Positions 31,245 through 38,527 of a stretch of DNA of 38,527 nucleotides are shown piece by piece (position 1 is the stretch's first letter; the number at the start of each line of letters is the position of its first letter). Made by a program: the position numbers and the translations under genes. Below the pieces are notes generated by a model, which saw only the letters and a program-made list of their open reading frames with translations, had not been told where the DNA came from and did no database searches. Location: positions 1-38,527 of the forward strand of contig NZ_RAWA01000043.1 of NCBI RefSeq assembly GCF_003611675.1, in the 5' to 3' direction. Origin of the DNA: Corallococcus sp. CA053C. Lineage in GTDB: Bacteria > Myxococcota > Myxococcia > Myxococcales > Myxococcaceae.

Positions 31245-32716
31245 GCGTCGCCCAGGCCCTGGATGTCTATTTCCGCGCCGTCGCCAGCGGTGCGTTGCAG
31301 CTGTTCCGCATCGACCCCATCGACCGGCTGGGGGTGCCGGTGGCCTCCGCGAGTCTGCGATTGGGAGACGGCCCCGGCGCCGTGCTGCACGGCAACGGCT
31401 ACGGCCTCACCGGCGACGAGGCGCGCGTCGGGGCGCTGGGTGAGCTGGTGGAGGAGACCTGCTGCGAATACGCGATGCAGCGGATGCCCCGCGTGCACGG
31501 CAGCTACGCGGCGCTGGTGCGGGCGCGAGGGCCCACGGCGGTGGCGGATCCGCTGACGCTGGGGCTGCCCGCGGGCAGTCCGTACCATTCGGACATGGCG
31601 CTCGTCTGGGTGGAGGCGCAGCGGCTGGCCACCGGGGAGCGGGTGCTGGTGCCGGAGGAGTTCATCGCCATCCACCCGGGGCAATTGCAGGGCCGCGCGC
31701 CGCTCATCACGCCCATCACCAACGGCCAGGGCGCGGGGCTGACGCGGTCGCAGGCGCTGGCGCATGGCCTGTTGGAGCTGGTGCAACGCGATGGCAATGG
31801 ATTGCAGTACCGCGCGATGGATCAGGGCGTGGTGTTGGACCTGGAGGGCGCGGAGCTGTCACCGGACGTGCGGGAGCTGCTGGAGCGCTACCAGCTCGCG
31901 GGCGTGGAGGTGCTGGTGAAGCTGGCGAGCACGGACTTCGGCCTGGTGAACGTGTACGTGGTGGGCCGCGACCTGTCCGAGGACGTCCAGCCGCTGATGG
32001 TGACGGCGTGCGGTGAGGCGGCGGATCCGGACCGGGACCGGGCGCTGCGCAAGGCGCTGCTGGAGTACGCGGCCTCGCGAGCGCGCAAGGCGTTCATGCA
32101 CGGCCCGCTGAGCGAGGTGGCCCGGGTGGCGCCCCCGGAGTACCTGGACCGCTTCGTGCCGCAGGTGGACCTGGCCGCGGAGGAGCCGCGAGCGCTGCAC
32201 GCGATGGTGGAGTGGGCGCGGCTGCCAGCCGCGACGCTGCGCGAGCTGACGGCGTGCACGCTGATGAGCCGGCGCACGGTGCGCTTCACGGACCTGCCGA
32301 GGGTGCCGACGGCGGAGGACCCGGCGCTCCGGTGTGACCACGTGGTGCGCCAGCTCCACGCGGCGGGCTTCGACATCCTCGTGGCGGACCTGTCGCCCCA
32401 GGGGCGCTCGGCGCACGTGGTGAAGGTGCTGGTGCCGGGGCTGGAGGTGGAGACGATGACGTACCACCGCGTGGGCGAGCGCAACGTGGCGCGGCTGCTG
32501 GAGCGGCGTGACCCACTGGTGGGCATGGGGCCGCCGCCCCCGGGCGCGGAGCCGGTGCGGCTGACGCCGGAGGCCGAGGAGCGGCTGGGAGGGCCCGCCT
32601 GGTTCCACGTGCGGCTGGCGGAGGCGCGCCTGGGGCGCCTGTACGCGCTCTACCGGGAGCCGGACCGTCACGCGGTGCCGGCGGTGCTCGCGAGCCGTCG
32701 CTTCGGGGGCGAGTGA
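31241..32716 (+). CDS. YcaO-family ATP-dependent enzyme
   Basis: 491 residues. YcaO signature blocks are present: G-L-T-G-D-E-A-R-V-G-A-L-G-E-L-V-E-E near residue 60 and T-N-G-Q-G-A-G-L-T-R-S-Q-A-L-A-H-G-L-L-E-L-V-Q-R-D near 160-185, which hold the acidic residues for Mg-ATP. Known YcaO enzymes activate an amide with ATP to make azolines, thioamides or amidines in peptides or proteins. The C-terminus is Pro/Arg-rich but does not end in a P-x-P-x-P tail. ATG 31241 overlaps the MBL stop (ATGA). No E1-like or TfuA partner is in the window, so the substrate is open. The isomerase-like scar starts 3 bp after its stop. Confidence 0.9.
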   Translation: MSVAQALDVYFRAVASGALQLFRIDPIDRLGVPVASASLRLGDGPGAVLHGNGYGLTGDEARVGALGELVEETCCEYAMQRMPRVHGSYAALVRARGPTAVADPLTLGLPAGSPYHSDMALVWVEAQRLATGERVLVPEEFIAIHPGQLQGRAPLITPITNGQGAGLTRSQALAHGLLELVQRDGNGLQYRAMDQGVVLDLEGAELSPDVRELLERYQLAGVEVLVKLASTDFGLVNVYVVGRDLSEDVQPLMVTACGEAADPDRDRALRKALLEYAASRARKAFMHGPLSEVARVAPPEYLDRFVPQVDLAAEEPRALHAMVEWARLPAATLRELTACTLMSRRTVRFTDLPRVPTAEDPALRCDHVVRQLHAAGFDILVADLSPQGRSAHVVKVLVPGLEVETMTYHRVGERNVARLLERRDPLVGMGPPPPGAEPVRLTPEAEERLGGPAWFHVRLAEARLGRLYALYREPDRHAVPAVLASRRFGGE

Positions 32717-32719
32717 GCC

Positions 32720-32902
32720 ATGGCGCTGCGCTTCGCGTACAACACCCACGGCGTGTCCCACCATCGCTTCGAGGACGCGCTGCGGCTCATCGCGGACAGC
32801 GGCTACTAGGACGGGGGGGCGCTGACGTTTGACCACCACCACTGGCGAAGAAGCTGGAGGGCTGTGCCTGCTACGGCACAGGCAAGGAAGGCCTGGAGCT
32901 GA
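32720..32902 (+). pseudogene. sugar-phosphate isomerase/epimerase-like gene broken by an in-frame stop
   Basis: The ATG lies 3 bp after the YcaO stop, so this was the next gene of the operon. It reads L-R-F-A-Y-N-T-H-G-V-S-H-H-R-F-E-D-A-L and S-G-Y, then TAG at 32807-32809, and continues in the same frame with D-G-G-A-L-T-F-D-H-H-H-W. The first 40 codons look like the start of a TIM-barrel sugar isomerase (EboE/xylose-isomerase-like), in which S-G-Y is normally followed directly by D-G. The frame ends at 32902. The rest of the gene is gone. The family call is from a short stretch. Confidence 0.6.
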
Positions 32903-32976
32903 TGCTGACGGCCTTCCACCAGCGAGAGGCCCGAGCCCTCGGGCGCACCGGAGCTGCGGAGGTCTTCCTCAGCTGA
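32833..32976 (+). pseudogene. coding-like C-terminal fragment in a second frame
   Basis: A frame open from 32833 reads K-K-L-E-G-C-A-C-Y-G-T-G-K-E-G-L-E-L-M-L-T-A-F and ends in TGA at 32974-32976, with good third-position G/C bias. It has no start codon of its own. It is probably the C-terminal remnant of another gene joined to the isomerase remnant by a deletion. Its end overlaps the Imm52-like gene by 8 bp. Confidence 0.3.
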
Positions 32977-33685
32977 GAGGCCGCAGGGGATGCAGCAGGC
33001 CTGCGTCGTTGAGCACCTGCTGAACCTCGGCAGCCAGTCGGACGTGTTCCGGATTCGTCATCGTGAACCGCTCGGGGGTCAGGACCACCAGTGTCCCCAG
33101 GTTCCCCACGGGTTCCACCTGCACGGGAGCAGGGAGCGGAGGCACGGTTCCGCGTTGCCGGGAGAAGTACATCACCCAGCCAGGAACGGTCCCTGCCTTG
33201 TATCGCGGGGCTGCCAGGCTCATCAGGTGTTCGGTCGAGGTCGCGAGGCCGAACTCCGGCTCCCATGCGAGGACCATCTCTCGAATCACCTGACAAAGCA
33301 GCGAGGCGGTCGCGACACGCTCTGCGAGCGGCCCCTGCTCAGGGGGGGTGAGGACACAGGACGAAGGCTGCCAGGGGCTCTCTGAGCCACATGAACCCGT
33401 GACGCTTGTCGTATTGTCTGGGGTGGGACCCGACCAAAGCCCATAGAGGAATCCATCGCAGAGCCGGCGATCCTTCCTTTCGAGGTGTTCTCGCAATGAG
33501 CCAGCATCCGTGGCCACCTGCAGTCTGGACGCCTCTTGAAAGGAGTCTCCAGGCTCGCACCAGCGATTCCAGGTCGGCTCAAGAGGGCTCAGGGACTGGA
33601 AGAGCGCAGCGGCACGCTGGGCACACGACTCCGCTGACTCAAGACGCCCCATCCAATAGGTGCCTGCGAAATAGGTCTCAATCAT
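32969..33685 (-). CDS. Imm52-like immunity protein
   Basis: 238 residues, cytosolic, close to the usual length of Imm52. The start M-I-E-T-Y-F-A-G-T-Y-W, the Cys-containing E-S-C-A-Q-R-A-A, L-A-W-E-P-E-F-G-L-A-T-S and L-T-P-E-R-F-T-M-T-N-P-E-H are the order of motifs I associate with Imm52. Known role: neutralises the cognate polymorphic toxin in the cytoplasm. The gene follows the toxin gene by 13 bp on the same strand. Third positions contain more A/T than in neighbouring genes, which hints at horizontal transfer. ATG 33685; no strong Shine-Dalgarno. Confidence 0.8.
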   Translation of the reverse strand: MIETYFAGTYWMGRLESAESCAQRAAALFQSLSPLEPTWNRWCEPGDSFQEASRLQVATDAGSLREHLERKDRRLCDGFLYGLWSGPTPDNTTSVTGSCGSESPWQPSSCVLTPPEQGPLAERVATASLLCQVIREMVLAWEPEFGLATSTEHLMSLAAPRYKAGTVPGWVMYFSRQRGTVPPLPAPVQVEPVGNLGTLVVLTPERFTMTNPEHVRLAAEVQQVLNDAGLLHPLRPLS

Positions 33686-33698
33686 GGCGTGGCAATGA

Positions 33699-35060
33699 TC
33701 ACGGAGCGGCGGGACGCAGGACGACCTCGATATCGATGCTCTCCCTGACGAACATCTTCCTGAGCATTCCTGCGAAACGCTCCTCTGCGACGATCCAGCG
33801 TACGGGAATGCCCTTGGCACACCTCAACTGACGTCGTGCTTGCTCAAGCACCCTGATATCGCCCCTAAAGTACCTCTTGAATCCCTGGACCCCATCAAGG
33901 AACTTCTCGTAACCAGGCCCCTTGGCATCCAGGAGCAAGGGCTCCGCCGCATCGAAGCCATCAAAGTCGGCCCGCTCCCCCACGCCTTCGACCCGGTACG
34001 CCTGCCCCTCGGGAGTTCCCGTCACCTGCGCTTGATACGCCCGGGCACGCTCGGACATCGACTCGTTCACCTGTACCCACTTGCCTGGCCCTCCTGACGC
34101 ACCACCCGCAGGCCCCATCGCGCTCATCGCCACCGCCGTCGAGGCGAGCGTCACCTCCACCGTCTCGCCCACCACCGCCACCGCGCTCACGTCCTGCACC
34201 ACCAGCAGCCGAAGGCTCCCCTGCGACGCGCCCAACATCGTCGCGTCCGTCAACCCCGGCAGCAGCGTGAGCGCGGATGACAGCCCCACCGTCACCCCGT
34301 GACTCACCACCACCGTCACCGCCAGCACGAAGAGTCGCGCCACCTCCGGCCCCAGCGTCCTGCCGAAGTGCTCTCCCGCCTCCTCCAGTTCCTGGAACGT
34401 CGTGGCCCGGTCCGTTGCATCCTTCAGCGTCCCGCACGCCCTCACCACGGTGAGGAACGACTGGACCCCCAGGTACAACAGCATCACGGCGGCCAGGACC
34501 GCGGCGGCCTTGGTGAACACGGGCTCCGGCGCCGCCGCCAGCACCACCCAGGACGTCAGCGCTCCCGCCACCACCGAGACGAAGAGCGCCGGGTTCACCG
34601 TGTCCCTCAGCGCCTCTCCAATGCTCGTGCGCAGCGGCTCCAGGGACATGCCCACCGCGAACGTCAGCCGGTCCAGCTCGCTGAAGCCAGCCCCATCCTC
34701 CAGCAAGGACAGACAGTCTCCTGGAGCCTGATGTGCTCGACACCACCGGCTGTACCGGTCATGCAGCAGGAACGCCCGGTCCCTCCGCGCGCCCTCGCCC
34801 GCCACGGTGCGCACCAGCCGCGAGGGCCGCACCGTCAAGGGCAGTTCCAGCACCAGCCGAGCCAGTGCGTCCTCGAACTCCGCCGCACGGATGGGCGGCG
34901 GGCGCTCCCAGATGGCCGACGCATCCGTCCGCACCCGGCCCTCACCGGTCCGCAGCCGCACCGTGGGACCGCTCGCGCAGCCCGCCCAGAACACCAGCAG
35001 CACCATCCAGGTGAACACCCGGCCCCACGGTGTCAGCACGCTCGCGGTCATTCCGCCCAT
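33699..35060 (-). CDS. SitA-like lipoprotein toxin with Tox-REase-5-type nuclease C-terminus
   Basis: 453 residues. Signal sequence with W-A-G-C (Cys 28; W at -3 is atypical), followed by V-R-L-R-T-G-E-G-R-V, the start seen in myxobacterial TIGR02269/SitA-type lipoproteins. Hydrophobic segments at about 160-215 and 245-275 may help it cross the inner membrane. The last 107 residues carry D-F-D-G-F, L-L-L-D-A-K-G-P-G-Y-E-K-F-L and W-I-V-A-E-E-R-F, matching the restriction-endonuclease-fold Tox-REase-5 type, with the D-x-K pair of the active site. Known SitA proteins are passed between kin by TraA/TraB outer-membrane exchange and kill cells without the immunity gene. The immunity-like gene lies 13 bp downstream. 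ATG 35060 or 35051 may be the start. Confidence 0.8.
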   Translation of the reverse strand: MGGMTASVLTPWGRVFTWMVLLVFWAGCASGPTVRLRTGEGRVRTDASAIWERPPPIRAAEFEDALARLVLELPLTVRPSRLVRTVAGEGARRDRAFLLHDRYSRWCRAHQAPGDCLSLLEDGAGFSELDRLTFAVGMSLEPLRTSIGEALRDTVNPALFVSVVAGALTSWVVLAAAPEPVFTKAAAVLAAVMLLYLGVQSFLTVVRACGTLKDATDRATTFQELEEAGEHFGRTLGPEVARLFVLAVTVVVSHGVTVGLSSALTLLPGLTDATMLGASQGSLRLLVVQDVSAVAVVGETVEVTLASTAVAMSAMGPAGGASGGPGKWVQVNESMSERARAYQAQVTGTPEGQAYRVEGVGERADFDGFDAAEPLLLDAKGPGYEKFLDGVQGFKRYFRGDIRVLEQARRQLRCAKGIPVRWIVAEERFAGMLRKMFVRESIDIEVVLRPAAP

Positions 35061-35183
35061 TCAACCATCTCGTCACGGGGGCTCATGCACTCAAGCGCCG
35101 AATGCCCTGTTCGACCCGGCACCTCACGGACCTGGAGCATGCACACCGTGTGGCGTGAAGCTTGATTCGCGCGGAGGCGCTCG

Positions 35184-36062
35184 ATGAACCCAGTCATGGA
35201 TTCCACCGCGGTCCGCCCCTTCTTCCCGGAAGGCTTCAGCGCCTGCGACGAAGACGTCAATGGCACCCGACTCCACTTCGTCATCGGCGGACAGGGCAGC
35301 CCGGTGGTGCTCCTGCATGGCTATACGCAGACGCACCTCATGTGGTGGCGGCTGGCTCCGGAGCTCGCCAGGAACCACACGGTCATCGTCCCCGACCTGC
35401 GAGGCGCCGGTGAATCGGCCGCACCCTCGGAGGGCTATGACAAGGAGACGCTGGCGCGCGACGTGCGCGCGCTGGTGAAGAAGCTGGGCTTCGAGAAGGT
35501 CTCCGTCGTGGGGCACGACATCGGCCTCATGGTCGCGTACGCCTACGCCGCCCTCTACCCCCAGGAAGTCGAACGCCTGGCCGTCCTCGACGCGTTCATC
35601 CCCGGAATCGAGCCCTGGTCCGACCAGATCATGCGCAGCCGCGACGTCTGGCACTTCTCCTTCAACGGCCCCACCGCCGAGAAGCTCGTCCAGGGGCGCG
35701 AGCGCATCTACCTGGACCACTTCTGGAACGACATGGCCGCCAATCCCAAGGCGGTCAGCGAGACCGAACGTCAGGCCTACACGGAGGCCTACGCGGCCCC
35801 CGGGCGGCTCCACTCGACGTGGAGCTACTTCCAGACATTCGACCAGGACCAGAAGAACTTCCGCGAGCTGGCCAGGCACAAGCTCCCCATGCCCGTGATG
35901 GTCATCGGCGGAGACAGGTCCCTGGGGGAAGCCCTCGTCGCGCAGATGCGAGCGGTCTCCACCCAGGTCGAACCCCACATCCTCAAGGACACCGGCCACT
36001 GGGTCTCCGAGGAGCGTCCCGACGAGGTCAGGAAGCTGCTCGGCACCTTCCTCCAGGCCTGA
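35184..36062 (+). CDS. alpha/beta hydrolase of the epoxide hydrolase/haloalkane dehalogenase group
   Basis: 292 residues, cytosolic. H-G-Y-T-Q-T-H near residue 50 is the oxyanion region, D-L-R-G-A-G-E-S follows, and the nucleophile elbow is G-H-D-I-G, with Asp rather than Ser, which places it with epoxide hydrolases and dehalogenases. The catalytic His is in T-G-H-W near residue 271. The Trp in H-L-M-W-W is typical of the halide/epoxide pocket. GGAGG lies 6 bases before the ATG. It is divergent from the toxin gene, and its stop is 11 bp from the convergent VWA gene's stop. Confidence 0.9.
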   Translation: MNPVMDSTAVRPFFPEGFSACDEDVNGTRLHFVIGGQGSPVVLLHGYTQTHLMWWRLAPELARNHTVIVPDLRGAGESAAPSEGYDKETLARDVRALVKKLGFEKVSVVGHDIGLMVAYAYAALYPQEVERLAVLDAFIPGIEPWSDQIMRSRDVWHFSFNGPTAEKLVQGRERIYLDHFWNDMAANPKAVSETERQAYTEAYAAPGRLHSTWSYFQTFDQDQKNFRELARHKLPMPVMVIGGDRSLGEALVAQMRAVSTQVEPHILKDTGHWVSEERPDEVRKLLGTFLQA

Positions 36063-36073
36063 ACCGGCCCCCG

Positions 36074-36868
36074 CTACCGTCCAAACCCACCCAGCGCCGT
36101 GCGGCTGAAGCTCGCCGCGCCCTGGCTCACGCGGACCGCGGACTGGCTGAACACCTGGAACGCCGCGCGGATCTCCTGCGCGCTCTGGCCCGGCGTGAGA
36201 ATCCAGCGGTCCGCGATGCCCATCTCCTGGAACACCCGCCGGAAGTCCGTCACCCCATCGTCGATGCCCATCGCCGCCACGATGTGGTTCTCCACCCGGT
36301 GCAGGTCCTTCACCACCGCCGCCACGTCCTTCGCCCGCGCCTTCTGTGAGCCCTGGTCCGCGCCGTCCGTAATCAACAGCGTCACCGTGCGCACCGCCAC
36401 CCCGTTGCCGCTGAACTCCTGCGCCTTCGCCAGCACCGTGCCCAGCAGCACCACCGCCTGGTCATACAGCGGCGTCCCCATGTCCGCCGTGTAGTTCCCC
36501 GAGTGCATCCGCACCACGTCCTCCAGCGGCCGGAAGGGATTGAGCACGTGCCCGTTCAGGTAGCGCGTGTGGAACAACACGCCGTCCTTCTGCTGACTCG
36601 CCAGCAGCGAATCCAGCACCAGGTTGTGCCCGTCGCACACCGTCTTCGTGTGCCCGGAGTGCGAGATGCTCCCGGAGTCATCCGGCATCACCGTCACCAG
36701 CACCACCTCGCTCGCCTGCACGTCGTCCACGTGGATGCCCAGGCCCGCCTGAATCTGCGCCCCCAGGTCCACCACGGTCAGCGCCTGCAACCCCGCGGGG
36801 CTCAGCACCCCTTCCGCGTGCGCATCCTCGAAGAGCTTCTGGACCCCGCCACCGTTCGCCTTGCTCAT
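36074..36868 (-). CDS. VWA-domain protein with an intact MIDAS motif
   Basis: 264 residues, cytosolic. The MIDAS is complete: D63-x-S65-x-S67, a Thr in G-T-P-L-Y-D-Q-A-V near residue 137 and an Asp in L-L-I-T-D-G-A-D near residue 167. VWA domains of this kind bind a metal ion and a partner protein. The gene follows the nicotinamidase-like gene by 38 bp. CGGAG lies 8 bases before ATG 36868, which decides the start over an upstream in-frame ATG. No partner ATPase (MoxR-like) is in the window, although one could lie beyond the edge. Confidence 0.86.
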   Translation of the reverse strand: MSKANGGGVQKLFEDAHAEGVLSPAGLQALTVVDLGAQIQAGLGIHVDDVQASEVVLVTVMPDDSGSISHSGHTKTVCDGHNLVLDSLLASQQKDGVLFHTRYLNGHVLNPFRPLEDVVRMHSGNYTADMGTPLYDQAVVLLGTVLAKAQEFSGNGVAVRTVTLLITDGADQGSQKARAKDVAAVVKDLHRVENHIVAAMGIDDGVTDFRRVFQEMGIADRWILTPGQSAQEIRAAFQVFSQSAVRVSQGAASFSRTALGGFGR

Positions 36869-36906
36869 GTCCGTGTCTCCGTTCGTGTGAGTGTCAAAGC
36901 CAGACG

Positions 36907-37974
36907 TCACGCCAGGTGCAGGTCGGGCCAGCTCGCCAGCGGGTCCGTGGACTTCACCAGGTGCATGCCCGCGTCCGCGAAGCGCTTGAGCGCCGCGTCC
37001 GCCTGCGGCGTGAAGTCCGCCACGAAGCCGCCCTTCCCGTTCGGCACCGTCACCGACGACATGCAGTCCGTCAGGAGATAGACCTTGCGAGCCAGCGCCG
37101 CGTCCTGCGCGACAATCTCTCCCAGCAGGTCGTCGATGGAGCTCTTCACGCAGTGGCTCGCGGCCTGCCCGCCAATCACCACCGCGTCCGACGTCAGCAG
37201 CGTCTTCAGGAACTGCGTGTTGCGCTGCGCGAGCGGCTGCCCGTCATGCCGCATCAGCACCTCCGGCCGCAGCACCGAGTAGTTCTCCGTCAGCGGGTTG
37301 CCGCCCTTCACCTCCGCCCACGACTGCACGCCGCGCGCGAACGAGTGGAACAGCCGCGCCTCCTGCACCACGCCCGCCAGCGCGTGTCCGTCGCTGCCCA
37401 GCAGGCAGTGCGGCGGCCACAGGTACAGCGTGTACTTGCCCGCGCGCTCCAGCTCCTCGCAGTAGAACTTCACCTGCTTGAGCAGCCACGGGTAGTTGCC
37501 ACCGCACAGCCACTTCGCCACCGCCGGGTTCGGCCTCGCCTGGCCGCGTTCAATCTGCTCGCGCGTCACCTCCCGGTGCGCCTGCAAGGGCTGGTCATCC
37601 TGGTCCACCCAGAACGACGGGAAGAAGATCTGGTAGGCGAAGTGCGTGTCGAGCGTCGCGGTGACGTTCGTCAGCGTCCCCAGGTTCCGGTAGATGAACT
37701 CGGCGATGCGGCGGTTGTCGTCAATCGCGCCCCGGCCGCTGCGCCCCGCGACGTACAGCGAGCCATCCGGGAAGCAGAAGTCCTTCTGCACGTCGATGAG
37801 CAGCAGGTGCAGGTTGAAGGGGTCCGTCGCGGACACCTTCACGCCCTGCGCCGCCTTCCACGCGCCGGCCTCCTGCTGAAGCTTGCCGGCGTTCGGGCTG
37901 TACCCGTACTCGGCCGCATGGTTGGCATTGTAGAACCCGGGCAGCGGCAATTCCTTCGCAGTCGTCTTCGTCAT
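36907..37974 (-). CDS. nicotinamidase/isochorismatase-like cysteine hydrolase, extended
   Basis: 355 residues, about 150 longer than PncA. Active-site residues line up with nicotinamidase: D61 (L-I-D-V-Q-K-D-F), metal pair D109-x-H111 and H189 (W-P-P-H-C), the likely catalytic K223 (E-V-K-G-G) and C275 (A-S-H-C). The extra length is an N-terminal 50-residue segment and insertions in the middle. AAGGGGG is 7 bases before ATG 37974; the ATG two codons earlier is too close to it. The substrate may be nicotinamide or another amide, so a role in NAD metabolism is an inference. It lies between an orphan gene (24 bp) and the VWA gene (38 bp). Confidence 0.85.
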   Translation of the reverse strand: MTKTTAKELPLPGFYNANHAAEYGYSPNAGKLQQEAGAWKAAQGVKVSATDPFNLHLLLIDVQKDFCFPDGSLYVAGRSGRGAIDDNRRIAEFIYRNLGTLTNVTATLDTHFAYQIFFPSFWVDQDDQPLQAHREVTREQIERGQARPNPAVAKWLCGGNYPWLLKQVKFYCEELERAGKYTLYLWPPHCLLGSDGHALAGVVQEARLFHSFARGVQSWAEVKGGNPLTENYSVLRPEVLMRHDGQPLAQRNTQFLKTLLTSDAVVIGGQAASHCVKSSIDDLLGEIVAQDAALARKVYLLTDCMSSVTVPNGKGGFVADFTPQADAALKRFADAGMHLVKSTDPLASWPDLHLA

Positions 37975-37998
37975 GTCCATTCCCCCTTCACGTGCACT

Positions 37999-38527
37999 TC
38001 ACGTCATCCGCAACACGGTGAGATCCTGAGCCCCCACCACCATCAATCCCTCTCTCGACAGCAGCAGCAGGCACCCCGCGTCCACGAACGGCTCCGCGTC
38101 CGGGAACTCCCGCACGGCCTCCAGCTGTCCCTGCCTGTTCTCCACGCGCGTCAGCCCCGCGTCCGTGGCACAGAAGAGCGCACCCCCCACCGCGCACTTC
38201 CCCCGCAGCGTCCCCAGCCACGAGCCGTTCCCCGCTTCGGCCCGAGCACTCGCGCGCACCACCCCGTCCGGCCCCAGCAGCACCGCGTGGTGCACCGTGC
38301 GTCCCCCGAACTCCTCCGCGAGCAGCAGCCACACCGTGTCCCCGTCGAACACGGCCTCCGCGTCCAGCAACTGCCCTGAAGGCCACGGCAGCGAGATGCC
38401 ATCCCTCAAGCCCTTGCGCTCCACGTCGAACAGGAAGGCCCCCCGCAGACCCGCCGCCCGGTGGAACCCCAGACCGAACCGGGGTCCCACGAACAGTCGC
38501 GTCTGCCCTTCCAGCACGTCCCCCCAC
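37999..38527 (-). CDS. orphan protein, 5' end beyond the window, probably beta-propeller-like
   Basis: Open to the window edge; at least 175 residues are visible. Repeats of short beta strands with D-A-E-A-V-F-D-G-D-T-V-W-L-L-L, V-L-L-G-P-D-G-V-V-R-A-S and A-L-F-C-A-T-D-A-G-L-T-R-V are typical of propeller blades. No signal or membrane segment is visible in this part. It reads into the nicotinamidase-like gene (24-bp gap) and so belongs to the same unit. The N-terminal part may carry the domain that explains the operon. Confidence 0.7.
   Translation of the reverse strand, partial: WGDVLEGQTRLFVGPRFGLGFHRAAGLRGAFLFDVERKGLRDGISLPWPSGQLLDAEAVFDGDTVWLLLAEEFGGRTVHHAVLLGPDGVVRASARAEAGNGSWLGTLRGKCAVGGALFCATDAGLTRVENRQGQLEAVREFPDAEPFVDAGCLLLLSREGLMVVGAQDLTVLRMT

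Noticed and set aside
32829-33023. 64-codon plus-strand frame after the isomerase remnant
   Set aside because: Out of frame with both coding-like fragments and overlaps the Imm52-like gene; no plausible product.

Overview
This is a very GC-rich window with strong G/C bias at third codon positions and dense, often overlapping genes. It carries many lipoproteins, a TIGR02269/SitA-like lipoprotein toxin with an Imm52-type immunity protein, sensor kinases and multi-domain orphan proteins. Together these point to a myxobacterium (Myxococcota, Corallococcus/Myxococcus-like). That assignment is inferred from gene content only. I saw no rRNA, tRNA, CRISPR array, insertion sequence or phage block.

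Layout. 1-2804 (minus): a serine hydrolase cut by the window edge, then a compact three-gene unit with two paralogous 'F-S-G-R' domain proteins and a small Tat-signal protein. 3071-7205: an orphan lipoprotein, a quinone-oxidoreductase-like MDR enzyme divergent from a LysR regulator, and a zinc-ribbon/Yip1 membrane protein. 7291-11255 (minus): an SGNH-hydrolase lipoprotein translationally coupled to a long serine hydrolase. 11497-15208: a small XRE regulator, a stand-alone receiver, a lipoprotein, a membrane histidine kinase and a conserved small protein. 15198-19319 (minus): a five-gene operon with two tandem paralogous membrane proteins (each with its own copy of the same promoter), a lipoprotein, a B-box-like protein and a glycosyltransferase-like protein. 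19538-24072: an exported pirin, a soluble histidine kinase, a DUF3298-like secreted protein, and a small membrane protein divergent from an MmyB-type regulator. 24145-25529: a LysM/glycine-zipper protein coupled to a tiny Trp-rich protein, which looks like an effector and its partner. 25575-28830: two GT4 glycosyltransferases, a DUF1622 membrane protein and a decayed MATE/flippase gene.

The most unusual block is 29037-32976. It is a tightly coupled plus-strand operon of a small orphan protein, a Gfo/Idh/MocA dehydrogenase, a zinc-ribbon metallo-beta-lactamase-fold protein and a YcaO enzyme. The intact core is bracketed by gene scars: a 27-codon ORF with an inositol-phosphate-synthase-like Rossmann start on the left, and a sugar-isomerase-like gene broken by an in-frame stop on the right. 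It may be an uncharacterised YcaO pathway that is decaying at its edges.

32969-35060 (minus) is a SitA-like lipoprotein toxin with a Tox-REase-5-type C-terminus plus Imm52-like immunity protein. The window ends with an alpha/beta hydrolase and a minus-strand operon joining an orphan protein (cut by the edge), a nicotinamidase-like cysteine hydrolase and a VWA protein with an intact MIDAS motif.

All family assignments were made by reading motifs by eye; no database search was run.
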